Shown: positions 38,601 through 46,319 of the stretch, piece by piece | Position numbering within the stretch: the stretch's first letter is position 1 | Layout: each line of letters begins with the position of its first letter | NCBI GenBank assembly: GCA_015698045.1 | Contig: BLAL01000291.1 | Span: 62,001-126,000, forward strand | Direction: 5' to 3' | Length of the DNA: 64,000 nucleotides | Origin: Rhizophagus clarus | Taxonomy: Eukaryota > Glomeromycota > Glomeromycetes > Glomerales > Glomeraceae | Position numbers and translations under genes: made by a program | The notes under the pieces: model-generated | Database searches by the model: none | Seen by the model: the letters and a program-made list of their open reading frames with translations, nothing else | What the model was told of the DNA's origin: nothing

Positions 38601-41600
38601 TGTGGAATTACACTTATCGTTATCTTCTCTTAATAGTATTTCCTCTATTTCTGTTACCCCCTATTTCTATTACTTCTTCGTTTCAGTTTTTAGGGGTTTG
38701 GTTCAACATTAAAGGCTCTCAGGATTTTATCAAAAAACAAATTGCCAGTAAATGTAATTCCTTCGCCGCTACTCTTCGCCTGGCTAAACTATCTGCTAAA
38801 CAGGTTGTTTATCTCTACAATACGGTGCTCATACCTAAGCTCGAGTACCATATGCAAGTCACTCACCTTTCTGTTAGGGATTGCTATGCTGCCACAAGAC
38901 ACGTTCGCTCGCTGATCAAACAAAAGGCTAATTTTTCTCGTGCTCTTCCTAATCCTATTTTGTATCTTTTCCAGGCTCTGGGATTAATCAATTTGTTTTC
39001 TCATTTGACTCAGTGTCATGTTAATAATTTGTTTTTAATGGCTAATTCTACTACTTCTTTTATTCAACGTTTATTTGTTTATAGATTAATGTTGATTCAA
39101 TTTCAGTTTTTGATTCCTGTTTTTCCTTTGATGGTGGATGATTGGTCCTTATGGTCAAATATGATCACTTTTAATAGTGATTATATCGCTTGCACTCTTA
39201 CTTCCATGGTCTCTACCCCCTTTCGACTCCAGCATGCTAGTTTTACTTTAACGTCTCCAGACCTTACCCTGCCTGGCCATACTCCTTTATATTCATGTAT
39301 GAGCTCTAAAACCTTTAAGGCTTGCCTTAAGGTTCTCCGGAAACGTCATTTATATTACCTCTCATAATTGATCACGCCCACTGGCTCCCATCTTGTTTCT
39401 TGGACAGTCTATCAGACTGCTTACATTACTCAGTTGGCTGATAAATGTGGTCGCTCTCTCCCGCACAAATGGTATCTGGACATTCGCGCTAATACTACTA
39501 TTCCAGACTCCCACGATCGTTTGTTCGAACGTTATGTGTGTTCTCCTTCTGCTGCCCCTGGGATTTCTCTGATTCCTGGTATCACTACTAATCAAAAAAA
39601 TAGGCGTTGGCTTGTTACATTAGATGGCCAAGCTGCTCCTCTTTTTGGCAAACAGCTTACCGTCCAACCCAAGAAAGATACTTGCATAATTGTTCATTGG
39701 ACATCTGATTGTCTTTCTTTTCCTGGTGATGTTATCCGCCTTTGCCCTTGCTCAGGTTGCGATGCTCATGTTCCCCTCCCTGCTGCTAATAAATACACCG
39801 CTGTTGAGCCTCGGTGTACTTTCACGGTCTCTCTGTTAAGGTCTTTGATTCTCCCCACCGATTGTGAGCGCATTCGGCTAAGTATTACAGTTGTGGTTTT
39901 CCCCTATTCTTGGGCGGACCTTTGTGACCAGGTGGTCTCCTATTGCAATCATTTATCTATTTCTCCTGACTTTTCTTCTTCCTTTTTCATGGTCGATGAT
40001 ATTTCGCCAAGCTCTTCACTTTCTCGTGATTCGCCTGGACTCCCTCTTCCTGTCCTTCTCCCGTCAGGTTCTCATTACTGGTTTTATACCGATGGTTCTC
40101 TTATCAACCTCGGCTCACCCGATGTCTCGATGGATTGGTTTTAGGTCCAGATTATCCCTGATGCTGGATATTTGAACTCTGTTGCTACTTATGCACACGG
40201 CACTATCTGAACTTGGCCTTCCTCCACTAGAGCTGAAGCCGCTGCAATTTATGCTGCCTTATGCGTCACTTCAGAAGATTCTGTTGCTTCTATATATACA
40301 GATTCTCAAGCCGCAATAAATGGTTTGCGTTCTTGTGCCTCCTCTACTTACACTAATAGCCGTTTTTATTACAAAACCACCAATTTTGAACTTTGGGCTG
40401 CTATAGAACGTTGCATTCATGCGAAACGACTATCCGTTCTTCCCGTTAAAGTCAAAGAACATGACAGCAATTATTGGAACAATTTTGCCGACTCTCTTGC
40501 TAATTCTGCACATCAGTCAGATGATGCTTTTCCTCTCCCTAAAGCTAATATCACCTTTACACATACTGTCCGCCTGGTTTATGCCGATGTTACTTGTGAA
40601 TCCAATCCTAGACGCCTTTTTAAAACCTATTATCAGGCCACCTATATGCAAGACCTCCTAGCACTTAAACGCTTTCAGTTTACCCTCTGTTTAACTGATC
40701 GGGATAATTACGTCGTTGACTGGAATCTCACCTGGTTTACTCTTAATTATTCTCTGACTCACGATGCTTCCTTTAAAGCTTGCCACGCTTCAAGACATTT
40801 TACCTTTAAATTTAAGGTTTTCCTTAATGATTTACCTCTCTTGGAGAAGTTGAAAATCACCCGTCCAGATTTTTATATTGAAATTTTAACGTGCCATTCC
40901 TGTTGCCTTCGTAAAGAAGATCTGATGCACCTCATCCTTTGCTCTAAACGTCATAACGTTATGCACTAGCTTTTACAATCTTATCAGAACCATTTATTCT
41001 CCAAACTCCGGGAAGCTGGTGAATTGGCTGACATGGATCCTACCCCTATGCTCAGGAAACTCTCTTCCCTTTCTTGCTGGACTATTTCTTCTTCTAATTG
41101 GTCCTCGTATGCTCTCATCCGGGGTTGTTTACCCAGACTTTTTATTGACTTGTTCGTTGAACTATCCATTTCTAGAGTGTCAGCTATGAAGGTCGTAGCT
41201 GCGATTCACAATAATTTCATCCAGAAGCTTAGAACTTGCATTTGGAACTCGTGTACCTATAATAAAAGCAAATGGGAAGACGCGATGAACATCACTCTTA
41301 AATTGAAAACTACTCCTCGGCCTTCAAATCTGCCTGCCACTTCATATGTGCCTTTCTCTTCGTTATCTCCTTCGACCCATCCCGTGACTTCACGTGACTC
41401 TGGAACTGATTGGATAAAGAACTCGATGACTCAGGGATTACTATGGTATAATCATTTATCGGGTTTTATGGGTCGTCTAATGGTGCTACTTAATAACAGC
41501 TTTTGCAGGATGGGATGTCAATTTTTATAGTGGGCGTATTATCCGTTATTATGTTAGCATAGTTGCTTCTACTTTGGTTGGAATATATCAAGGGGGAAGA

Positions 41601-43616
41601 TCTAGGGAAATTTAGTGTAATGCGATTATTCTTTTAGTTTAATTTTATTACTTTATTTTTACTTAGGAGACTATATAGCTTTATTTTTAGTTAGTTTTTT
41701 ATTTTGTTTCTGTTTTCTTTTTATGATTATAAATTGCATCGGCTAAATAATAATTAATAAATATATTGGCTACTATACCGCGTTTGCCTTGAATTTAAAT
41801 TCTAACTCTTCCCGCTGATCCTTTGTCTATTTTTTTCCAAGAAGTTTGGAAGAAAAGTATGAGGTTTTTTTGCCTTCGAGTGGTTGTAGAAGGTCTTTTC
41901 GATATTGTAGGATAACCTATGGAGCCTCGTACTTTGGTCTAAGGTATTTGCTCATGTCCTAATAGCTTGTTACAAGTAGAAATGTTATTGTTAAGTCAGG
42001 GATACACTAATAATGGGGTAAGATGGATAGACCATACAAATGTTTCTTTGGGCTTTCTGAAAGGTTTCTAGTAGTGCATCTGGTTCCTACACCTTTAAAG
42101 TCTAACTGGCCGAGTGATTTGCGGTTCAGACCCTCATTTTTGAAAGATATCCTAAGGTCTCAGTTTTACGGCTCGTTAGTTAAAGTTTATGGCTGGTTCT
42201 GGGGTTGAGTTGTTTTTTTTTTAAAAGGTGGTGTAGGTGTAAGAGATGGTTTGGTGTTTACATCAAGTTTTTTCTCAGCGAAAGTTGGGTTTTTCCTGCA
42301 GTTTTTGTTTTTGTTTTGTTTTCTTTTTTTTTTGGTCATTTTTTCTGGTGTAATATTATTTTTGTTGGGAGATGAGGGGGTACTAAAAAATTTGATCGAC
42401 AGTAGGTTTGGTGATTTTCAAAATCGATCAGCGTCTGGGTGATTTTTATTTTAAGGAAGGTGACTTCAGGTGCCGCAGTTTTTGTAGCATGCTGATCAGG
42501 TGAATCACGTGTAGGACCATCATCAAATCCTTACCTAGGTAGATCCATAGTCTTTAAGGACTGTTTTGTCTTGACGCCAGTGAAATGGGTTTGTGTATTC
42601 GTGATATGTGATCACTAGAAGAAGTTGCTAACAAGCGCTCAGCTCCGTATGCTGTTTTTGCTTTAACGGTGCTTGTGACATTCCCAGATGGTTTTTTGTC
42701 AACGTTTATCGTGGATGGGAGATCTTATGAAGGGAGTGTAAAGCATAGTTGCCTATACGCTAGTTGAGATATATTAGTGGGTGGGATCCGTAGTTATTTG
42801 CCAGAGATTCTTTTTCTTATAATAGTTTTAGTATTTCTTGCATGTAATTTTTTGAAAAAATATTTGTTTTTTGTATGTTACGCTCTTTTTGTGTATGCAT
42901 GAGAAAGAAATTTCTCCATAAGTCACTATCAGAATTGCAATAAAGTATGAAGCAACATGCTGTCTTTGTCCTTGAATTTAAATTCTACCTCCTCCAACCC
43001 ATCTCGTGACTTTACGTGACTCCAGATCCGATTGGATAAAGAGCTTGATGATTCAAGGATTACCATGGTATAATTATTTTGTCAGGTTTAATGGGTCATC
43101 TAATGGTGCTACTTAATAACAGCTAATACAGAATGGGATGTCAATTTTTATAGTAGGCGTGTTATCCGTTATTATGTTAGCATAGTTGCTTCTACTTTGG
43201 TTGGAATATATCAAGGAGGAAGATCTAGGGAAATTTAGTGTAATGCGATTTATTCTTTTAGAATAGGTTTATTACTTTATTTTTACTTAAGAGACTATAT
43301 TGCTTTGTTTTTAGTTAGTTTTATTTTATTTTGTTTCTTTTTATATTTTGTAAATTGTATCGATTTAATATAATTAATAAAGATGAAGGCTACTATGCTG
43401 CGTTTGCCTTGAATTTAAATTCTTTCTTAAAGAAATTATAGATATTAGTCATATGAACCTATTGGCAACAGAGTCCCAAAAATCATGGTGGTTTCTACCA
43501 TTAATATTGTGGTAGACGCAGTTTCTGTCTCGGTGTATGTCAATAAGCTCATCCATCATAACCCAGTTCTAATGGACGTTATAGTGGGAATGATGTGAAC
43601 GTGTGTGGTGAGGCAT
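14236..43616 (-). CDS. Myb/SANT-like DNA-binding protein gene, right copy (28.8-kb intron 1 full of LINEs)
   Basis: Exons on the - strand: 43459-43559 (an upstream ATG at 43616 is cut by TAG at 43569-43571), 14547-14625, 14368-14470 and 14236-14291. Joined they give an uninterrupted frame of 113 codons including stop. Compared with the left copy, the Trp in GQQCSQKWRNLVRDYH is intact, and LWTHTSQRYYREFRTRF has no stop; the protein ends in RRNLLTYRRR. The intron 1 donor is GT and its acceptor AG, but the intron is 14626-43458 and holds the whole + strand LINE array. The intron 2 donor GTAAGT is good, but its acceptor reads AA instead of AG at 14471-14472, so splicing is doubtful. A SANT-type DNA-binding role is inferred from the Trp spacing and basic residues. 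The frame may be a recent relic. Confidence 0.65.
14655..14666. repeat. LINE docking site GAATTTAAATTC (inner right)
   Basis: Perfect palindrome between the Y' arm and the intact 5' end of LINE copy A. Confidence 0.88.
14770..16896 (+). pseudogene. LINE ORF1 (RNA-binding), copy A, one in-frame stop
   Basis: 708 codons interrupted by a single TGA at 16108-16110 (copy C has Arg there). Residues 1-160 are Ser/Asn/Ala-rich and probably disordered. About 245-320 (AIQVTDIPFFLTKDNIMSYF, FGNIQSCRVYSRKNAKVQQA) and 330-390 (RWAYVTFNSQET) look RRM-like. A Cys-rich knuckle follows at about 413-430 (CHRCGKLGCAPSQC), with C in place of the usual H. Then an SR-rich tract just after the stop (SRSGSRSRSRS), a Leu-heptad segment (ILSLLKSLQQDMADVRDRIT) and a second C-terminal helix (IENKLDMLANSISGF). 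The inferred role is binding of the element's RNA. ATG at 14770 is chosen because copy C keeps the same start. It may be expressed as a truncated 446-residue form. Confidence 0.85.
16946..22581 (+). pseudogene. LINE ORF2 polyprotein, copy A (endonuclease-RT-RNase H)
   Basis: About 1878 codons with two lesions: a one-base loss near 17565 and TGA at 19000-19002. Endonuclease, residues about 35-290: SSLNINGL, VVDTHIHPKQ (Asp where most APE nucleases have Glu), CGDFNMHLDQF, SRIDYVWS, LSDHNPVITYY. RT, about 600-900: NGKAPGPSMI, RPITLL, ILSQDISKAFDSVN (motif A), GIDQGEVISPLLW (motif B), LVFMDD (motif C), FRFLGVWF. A long linker without known motif follows. RNase H, about 1395-1535: YTDGSLINLG, RAEAAAIYAAL, YTDSQAA, VKGHDGNYWNEFADSLAN. 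A C-terminal knuckle at about 1666, CRSCRDRMEDLMHLILC. It would nick the target and copy the element RNA there. Start chosen at the first ATG after ORF1, shared with copies C and F. Confidence 0.92.
22840..22851. repeat. LINE docking site GAATTTAAATTC
   Basis: Junction of copy A 3' end and unit B 5' end. Confidence 0.88.
22852..24173 (+). mobile_element. Non-autonomous LINE derivative, unit B (1.32 kb)
   Basis: The 5' end resembles the LINE 5' UTR (TTTCCGCTGATCACTCTGTC). The last 430 bases match the LINE 3' end, from about 23735 through the ORF2 C-terminus and 3' UTR. The 880 bases between are unrelated to the LINE. The docking palindrome is on both sides. It has no RT, so it must be mobilised by the full-length element. 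Confidence 0.85.
22989..23915 (+). CDS. Chimeric 308-residue ORF of unit B
   Basis: Starts at ATG 22989 and runs open to a TAG that aligns with the LINE ORF2 stop. Residues 1-145 are a novel, helix-rich charged region (MEPPTLKDLDSLTALVSRNH, KLRNDLKKCRKLLSKL, SLADFRQQILTDKLRLSMW) without LINE similarity. Residues about 150-245 are rich in Phe/Leu/Ile and T-rich at DNA level, so either membrane-like or fortuitous. The last 60 are in frame with and homologous to the ORF2 C-terminus (VPFTFSSPSTLHVLSRDLIP, LMGRLTVLHTNS, GRVGCRFL). I do not recognise the N-terminal part. Whether the ORF is translated is unknown; retention of the ORF2 tail in frame is notable. Confidence 0.55.
   Translation: MEPPTLKDLDSLTALVSRNHATANKLRNDLKKCRKLLSKLVTDLLTVSEPASHTQLVTNIATLSRMILDGSFSLADFRQQILTDKLRLSMWTRDPDLSSNLHEVAPADSVTIEPIVKHLPRLKVFPPKKHWKHCRKNFHLRQLIISISFFFVPFYYATKKFLSFILRVCMRYLATIRIRLFFFIYVFLPSTILYILLLEFRFLFFFLFIDFSLIDFSFLFLFFLFMCLYLYLMNPFSWPFVLPEYTVCVPFTFSSPSTLHVLSRDLIPDWFTNSTDHGLPRFNLVLSLMGRLTVLHTNSQGRVGCRFL
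24174..24185. repeat. LINE docking site GAATTTAAATTC
   Basis: Junction of unit B and the 5' end of copy C. Confidence 0.88.
24289..26403 (+). pseudogene. LINE ORF1, copy C, four in-frame stops
   Basis: Same reading frame from start to end, interrupted by TGA at 25027, TAA at 25108, TAA at 25564 and TGA at 25741. Each matches a CGA or CAA codon in copy A changed by one C-to-T step. The RRM-like parts, the Cys knuckle region (YHRCGKLGCAPSQC, whose first Cys is Tyr here), the SR tract and the Leu-heptad segment are all recognisable. Confidence 0.85.
26451..32061 (+). pseudogene. LINE ORF2, copy C (frameshifted)
   Basis: The first 1030 codons (26451-29543) are intact through endonuclease (VVDTHLHPKQ, CGDFNMHLDQF, LSDHNPVITYY) and RT (ILSQDISKAFDSVN, GIDQGEVISPLLW, LVFMDD). 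They are then broken by a base loss near 29530, a shift near 30105, a deletion near 30915 that removes the segment after TYSNS in RNase H, and a shift near 31060. The C-terminal knuckle CRSCCDRMEDLMHLILC and the terminal CRMGCRFL are kept. The endonuclease-RT part is the longest uninterrupted one in the window. Confidence 0.9.
32321..32332. repeat. LINE docking site GAATTTAAATTC
   Basis: Junction of copy C and stub D. Confidence 0.88.
32333..32417 (+). mobile_element. 85-bp LINE stub D
   Basis: Only the last 85 bases of the LINE 3' UTR, nearly identical to the same stretch at the end of copy C, bounded by docking palindromes on both sides. Confidence 0.85.
32418..32429. repeat. LINE docking site GAATTTAAATTC
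   Basis: Junction of stub D and truncated copy E. Confidence 0.88.
32430..35220 (+). mobile_element. 5'-truncated LINE copy E
   Basis: 2.79 kb, starting inside ORF2 after the reverse transcriptase, with a complete 3' UTR. Its sequence resembles copy L more than copies A and C (for example MNAFKCDYIACTLASMVS), so at least two subfamilies are interleaved in the arrays. Confidence 0.9.
32436..34961 (+). pseudogene. LINE ORF2 C-terminal half (copy E), two in-frame stops
   Basis: A single reading frame of about 840 codons, interrupted only by TAG at 34065 (CAG elsewhere) and TGA at 34704 (TGG elsewhere). RNase H is complete: YTDGSLINLGTP, RAETAAIYAALS, YTDSQAA, KGHDGNYWNDFADSLAN. The knuckle CRSCCIRKDDLMHFILC is present. 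No frameshift, so decay here is purely by point transitions. Confidence 0.88.
35221..35232. repeat. LINE docking site GAATTTAAATTC
   Basis: Junction of copies E and F. Confidence 0.88.
35233..35848 (+). pseudogene. LINE ORF1 C-terminal part (copy F)
   Basis: Open from the truncation point: SVSFSSALRTPP, then the Leu-heptad region ILSLLKALQQDMADVRDRIT and the terminal helix AIESKMDMLVASISGFIGS. RRM-like and Cys-knuckle parts are missing through truncation. The reading frame is intact where present. Confidence 0.8.
35896..41530 (+). pseudogene. LINE ORF2 (copy F), many lesions
   Basis: All domains are recognisable in order: endonuclease (VVDTHLHPRQ, HHAICEDFNMHLDQF with Gly changed to Glu in the GDFN motif, LSDHNPVITYF), RT (ILSQDISKAFNSIH with motif A's second Asp changed to Asn, GIDQGEVISPLLW, LVFMDD), RNase H and the knuckle CHSCCLRKEDLMHLILC. 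Breaks: TAA at 36085, shifts near 37055 and 37290, TAG at 38155, shift near 38670, TAA at 39365, TAG at 40142, a stop near 40208 and TAG at 40967. Catalytically dead on several counts. Confidence 0.88.
41791..41802. repeat. LINE docking site GAATTTAAATTC
   Basis: Junction of copy F and the non-autonomous unit at 41803. Confidence 0.88.
41803..42973 (+). mobile_element. Non-autonomous LINE passenger, 1.17 kb
   Basis: Only its ends resemble the LINE: 5' CTTCCCGCTGATCCTTTGTC recalls the LINE 5' UTR, and near 42748 AGCATAGTTGCCTATAC recalls the LINE 3' UTR's AGCATAGTTGCTTCTAC, both followed by GTTG and ATATAT. It closes with CTTTGTCCTT before the docking palindrome. The interior is unrelated. 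Short frames (42023-42208 and 42251-42442) show no motif, so I treat it as noncoding. It has presumably been mobilised in trans by the LINE machinery. Confidence 0.75.
42974..42985. repeat. LINE docking site GAATTTAAATTC
   Basis: Junction of the 1.17-kb passenger and copy H. Confidence 0.88.
42986..43410 (+). mobile_element. 5'-truncated LINE copy H (425 bp)
   Basis: Last 55 or so ORF2 codons (frameshifted, with the CRM of the usual NNSFCRMGC tail lost) plus the 3' UTR. It lies next to the X' arm and so may be the oldest resident of the right array, since later arrivals can join at any regenerated site upstream. Confidence 0.85.
43411..43422. repeat. LINE docking site GAATTTAAATTC (outer right)
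   Basis: Junction of LINE copy H and the X' arm; the mirror of 3859-3870, inside SANT intron 1. Confidence 0.88.
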
Positions 43617-44996
43617 TATTAGATTAGATTTGATTTTTATAATTTGATTTTGAGTTGAATAAAAATTTGGGTAGAAAGAAGGTCGTAAAATGGCACTTTA
43701 AATAAAAATTCGAACAATACCTCTTTGGTTTGATTTTATTTCTCGTTTCAATTAAAATTTAATTTATTACACTTTTCATCATTAAACATATTAATTAAAT
43801 CTTATGCGGATATGGATTATCTAAATATAAATATCATGATTAAATCAAAAAATAAAAAAAAATCTTAGTTTGATTTCAGTTTCATTTTAATTAAAAATAA
43901 TTGAAAATCATGTACATGTTTAATTTTTTAAATATAAATATCAATATATCATATTTAAAAATAAAACAATTATATTCTGATTAAATATTTTGCGTATATT
44001 TCTTAAAAAAATCATAAAAAAAATCTTATACATCGTACATGCATGCAATTACTAAATATCATCCTCTTGTGATAAATAAAAAATTACGCAACACAAATTC
44101 AACACAAATTCAACACAAATTCAACACAAATTTAACAAATTTAACGAAATTTGGCCAAAATTAATAATTTTTTATCAGAATTATCAACACAAATTGAACA
44201 CAAATTGAATACAAGTTTCAGTCACAATTTATTTATGTCACGCCCACGTTATTGATAATTAAATAAATAAATCTGCATGATATGATTGTGCATGATTGCA
44301 TATACAGTATCGTATTTTCTGACCAATTAAAATTAGGCTGATCCTTGTATGTGATTTAATCTGCACGCGTTTTTTGTCCTATTTATTTTTTGTCTCTTTA
44401 TTTCTTTATTTTTTTGTTCAATATTTTTTAATTATATACAGAATATTTACATATATTTTATAATTTATTGCTTTGCAGATATATAAATATTTGTTTATTA
44501 ATACTAATTATTTCATTATTTTTTACTTCTTTTTTACTTTGTATCGTAATACTAATAATAATATACATGTTTTTTTTATTTCTTTTTACTTGTACTTTAA
44601 TACTAACGATCAATACTAACAATACTAATCATGTTTTTTTTACTCCTTTTACTTAATACTAACAACATGTTTATTTTTCCTCTTTCTTTTATTTTTAGTT
44701 TATTTTTTGCAGGTATAGAAATATTTGTTTATTAATACTAATTGTTTTAATACTAACGCGTTTTTTATCCTAATTGTTATTTTATATCGTAATACTAACA
44801 ATACTATCTACGTTACCTTTTTTTCTTTTACTTGTACTTTAATACTAACGATAATATCCATGTTTCTACTGTTTCTTTAACTCTTTTTACTCTAATATTA
44901 ACAACACTAACAATACTAACAATATTTCTTTTATCTTTATATCTAATACCAACGTTACTATAGCTGTTTCTCTTCTTTTTACATCTAATTGTATCA
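43423..44996. repeat. Right outer arm (X') of the giant inverted repeat
   Basis: Reverse-complement match to 2276-3858. It carries SANT exon 1 on the - strand (43459-43616), about 430 bases of promoter-side AT-rich DNA, AACACAAATT repeats (44095-44140) and TACTAACAATA-rich tracts (44470-44960). The arm resumes for about 30-40 bases at 46238 after the retroposon. I see no other gene in it. Confidence 0.85.
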
Positions 44997-45013
44997 TTAC
45001 TCTTTCTTTTTTT

Positions 45014-46220
45014 TTTTTATTTTTAAAGTCACCAATAGTGCAGGGCTTTTATTAAAAAAAAACAAACTGTACAGATAGATTCGGAGTTTAAAAGCTACAT
45101 TTGACAGATAAAACTATTCACCCACCCCCACTCTAAGTTTTATAATGACCTATCTAAACCTGAACCCCCGTCAAACAACAGGAGCAACCAAATGACTGTC
45201 ACCTAGTGACCGGTGTTACCATGGTCATTGTGAAAGAAATGCCATCAGTACCATAATCAATCCTCCATGATCCCCATGAAGTACGCTGCCAAATCACCAG
45301 GGATAAGGAATGCAGGCACGAATGCTGGAGAAAGCCTTCGAACTGGCTGGATATACTACCTGTGAATAATACCCGTCTTTGCTACAAACCACCCCGAAAG
45401 ACCTCCTGAACCCAACGCGGATACACCAAAAGAAAACTTAACCAATTAGCATAACCAATCATATGACTTTGACCAGCCCAACTAGGAATCAACATGTATT
45501 AGCAAAATTTAATACAAATCTTCCAACCATATTCCCCCTCCTTATTTGGATCAACAAACAAAACCCTAAAAAAGAAAGTTACACCAAACCACCAAAATAC
45601 TGATCAACATTCCAATACCCCAGCCCCTCCAAAACAAAAAGAAAAATGAGAGACTAAAAGCTAAAACATCGAAAGGCGAGAAATAAAAAACTAAAGGAAA
45701 GTCATTAATACTCCCAGAAACCCAAAAGGAAAACTGGGGAAAGAGGTAAAACATTAAACCACCACATCTACATCCCCTTAAACAACCCTTAAGCAAGAAA
45801 AAGCAAGCGCCACTCCTGGCCATAAACAAAAACTTCAACTAACGACTTCGCTTTGTCTATCTCAACGCTTCCAAAATAAATAGTATTGACGAGAAACTCC
45901 TCTTCTAGGGTATTTAAGACCAGATAGCCTAGATGCTAACCTTACAAAAGTCTTCAAAAATACGAAGAGAACCTGAAGTTTGCAGTCATAAATTATTTCC
46001 TTGGTGGAGTTCGTACCAAGCCAGTAATTCTGCCAAAACTTGGTACTTTTGAACTGGACGAGTTTTAAAAGACGCAGCTAGGTCCCATAAAAAGAAAACG
46101 TTATTTGAAAAGAGCCCAAGAAACCAAAAGTCCAAGCTTTTCTTCAGCGACCTTCTGCTGGAAAAATGGCCAAGCGATCTGCAAGTGAGAAATGTAGTCA
46201 ATCCTCTTAGGAATATATGT
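45014..46220 (-). mobile_element. Retroposon with A-tail and 17-bp target duplication
   Basis: TTACTCTTTCTTTTTTT stands at both edges (44997-45013 and 46221-46237). On the - strand the insert ends with AATAAAAGCCCTGCACTATT, GGTGAC and an A-rich tail next to the left duplicate, the signature of poly(A)-primed integration. The left arm of the giant repeat gives the empty site. Frames of 71-90 codons exist on the - strand (46201-45986, 45838-45566) but show no known domain. Base composition is GC-richer than its surroundings. It could be a SINE-like or truncated LINE of a different family from the docking-site LINE. Confidence 0.75.
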
Positions 46221-46319
46221 TTACTCTTTCTTTTTTTACTTTTATATATTCTTTCTGTATATAGTAATAAATACTTGTAATTTTTTATAATTTAATTCAT
46301 ATTATATCTAATAAAATAT

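Larger units (their letters stand above)
35233..41790 (+). mobile_element. 5'-truncated LINE copy F (6.56 kb)
   Basis: Begins within the last third of ORF1 and runs to the 3' UTR. Closer in sequence to copies E and L than to A and C. It is the only copy of that subfamily in the window that retains endonuclease and RT. Confidence 0.9.

Noticed and set aside
3859-43422. Simple tandem segmental duplication as the origin of the LINE array
   Set aside because: Units have different 5' truncation points, two subfamilies and unrelated passengers, yet identical 3' junctions, which fits repeated target-primed insertion better.
45566-45838. 90-codon - strand frame in the 45-kb retroposon
   Set aside because: Phe/Leu-rich, no family motif and no second copy to test conservation.
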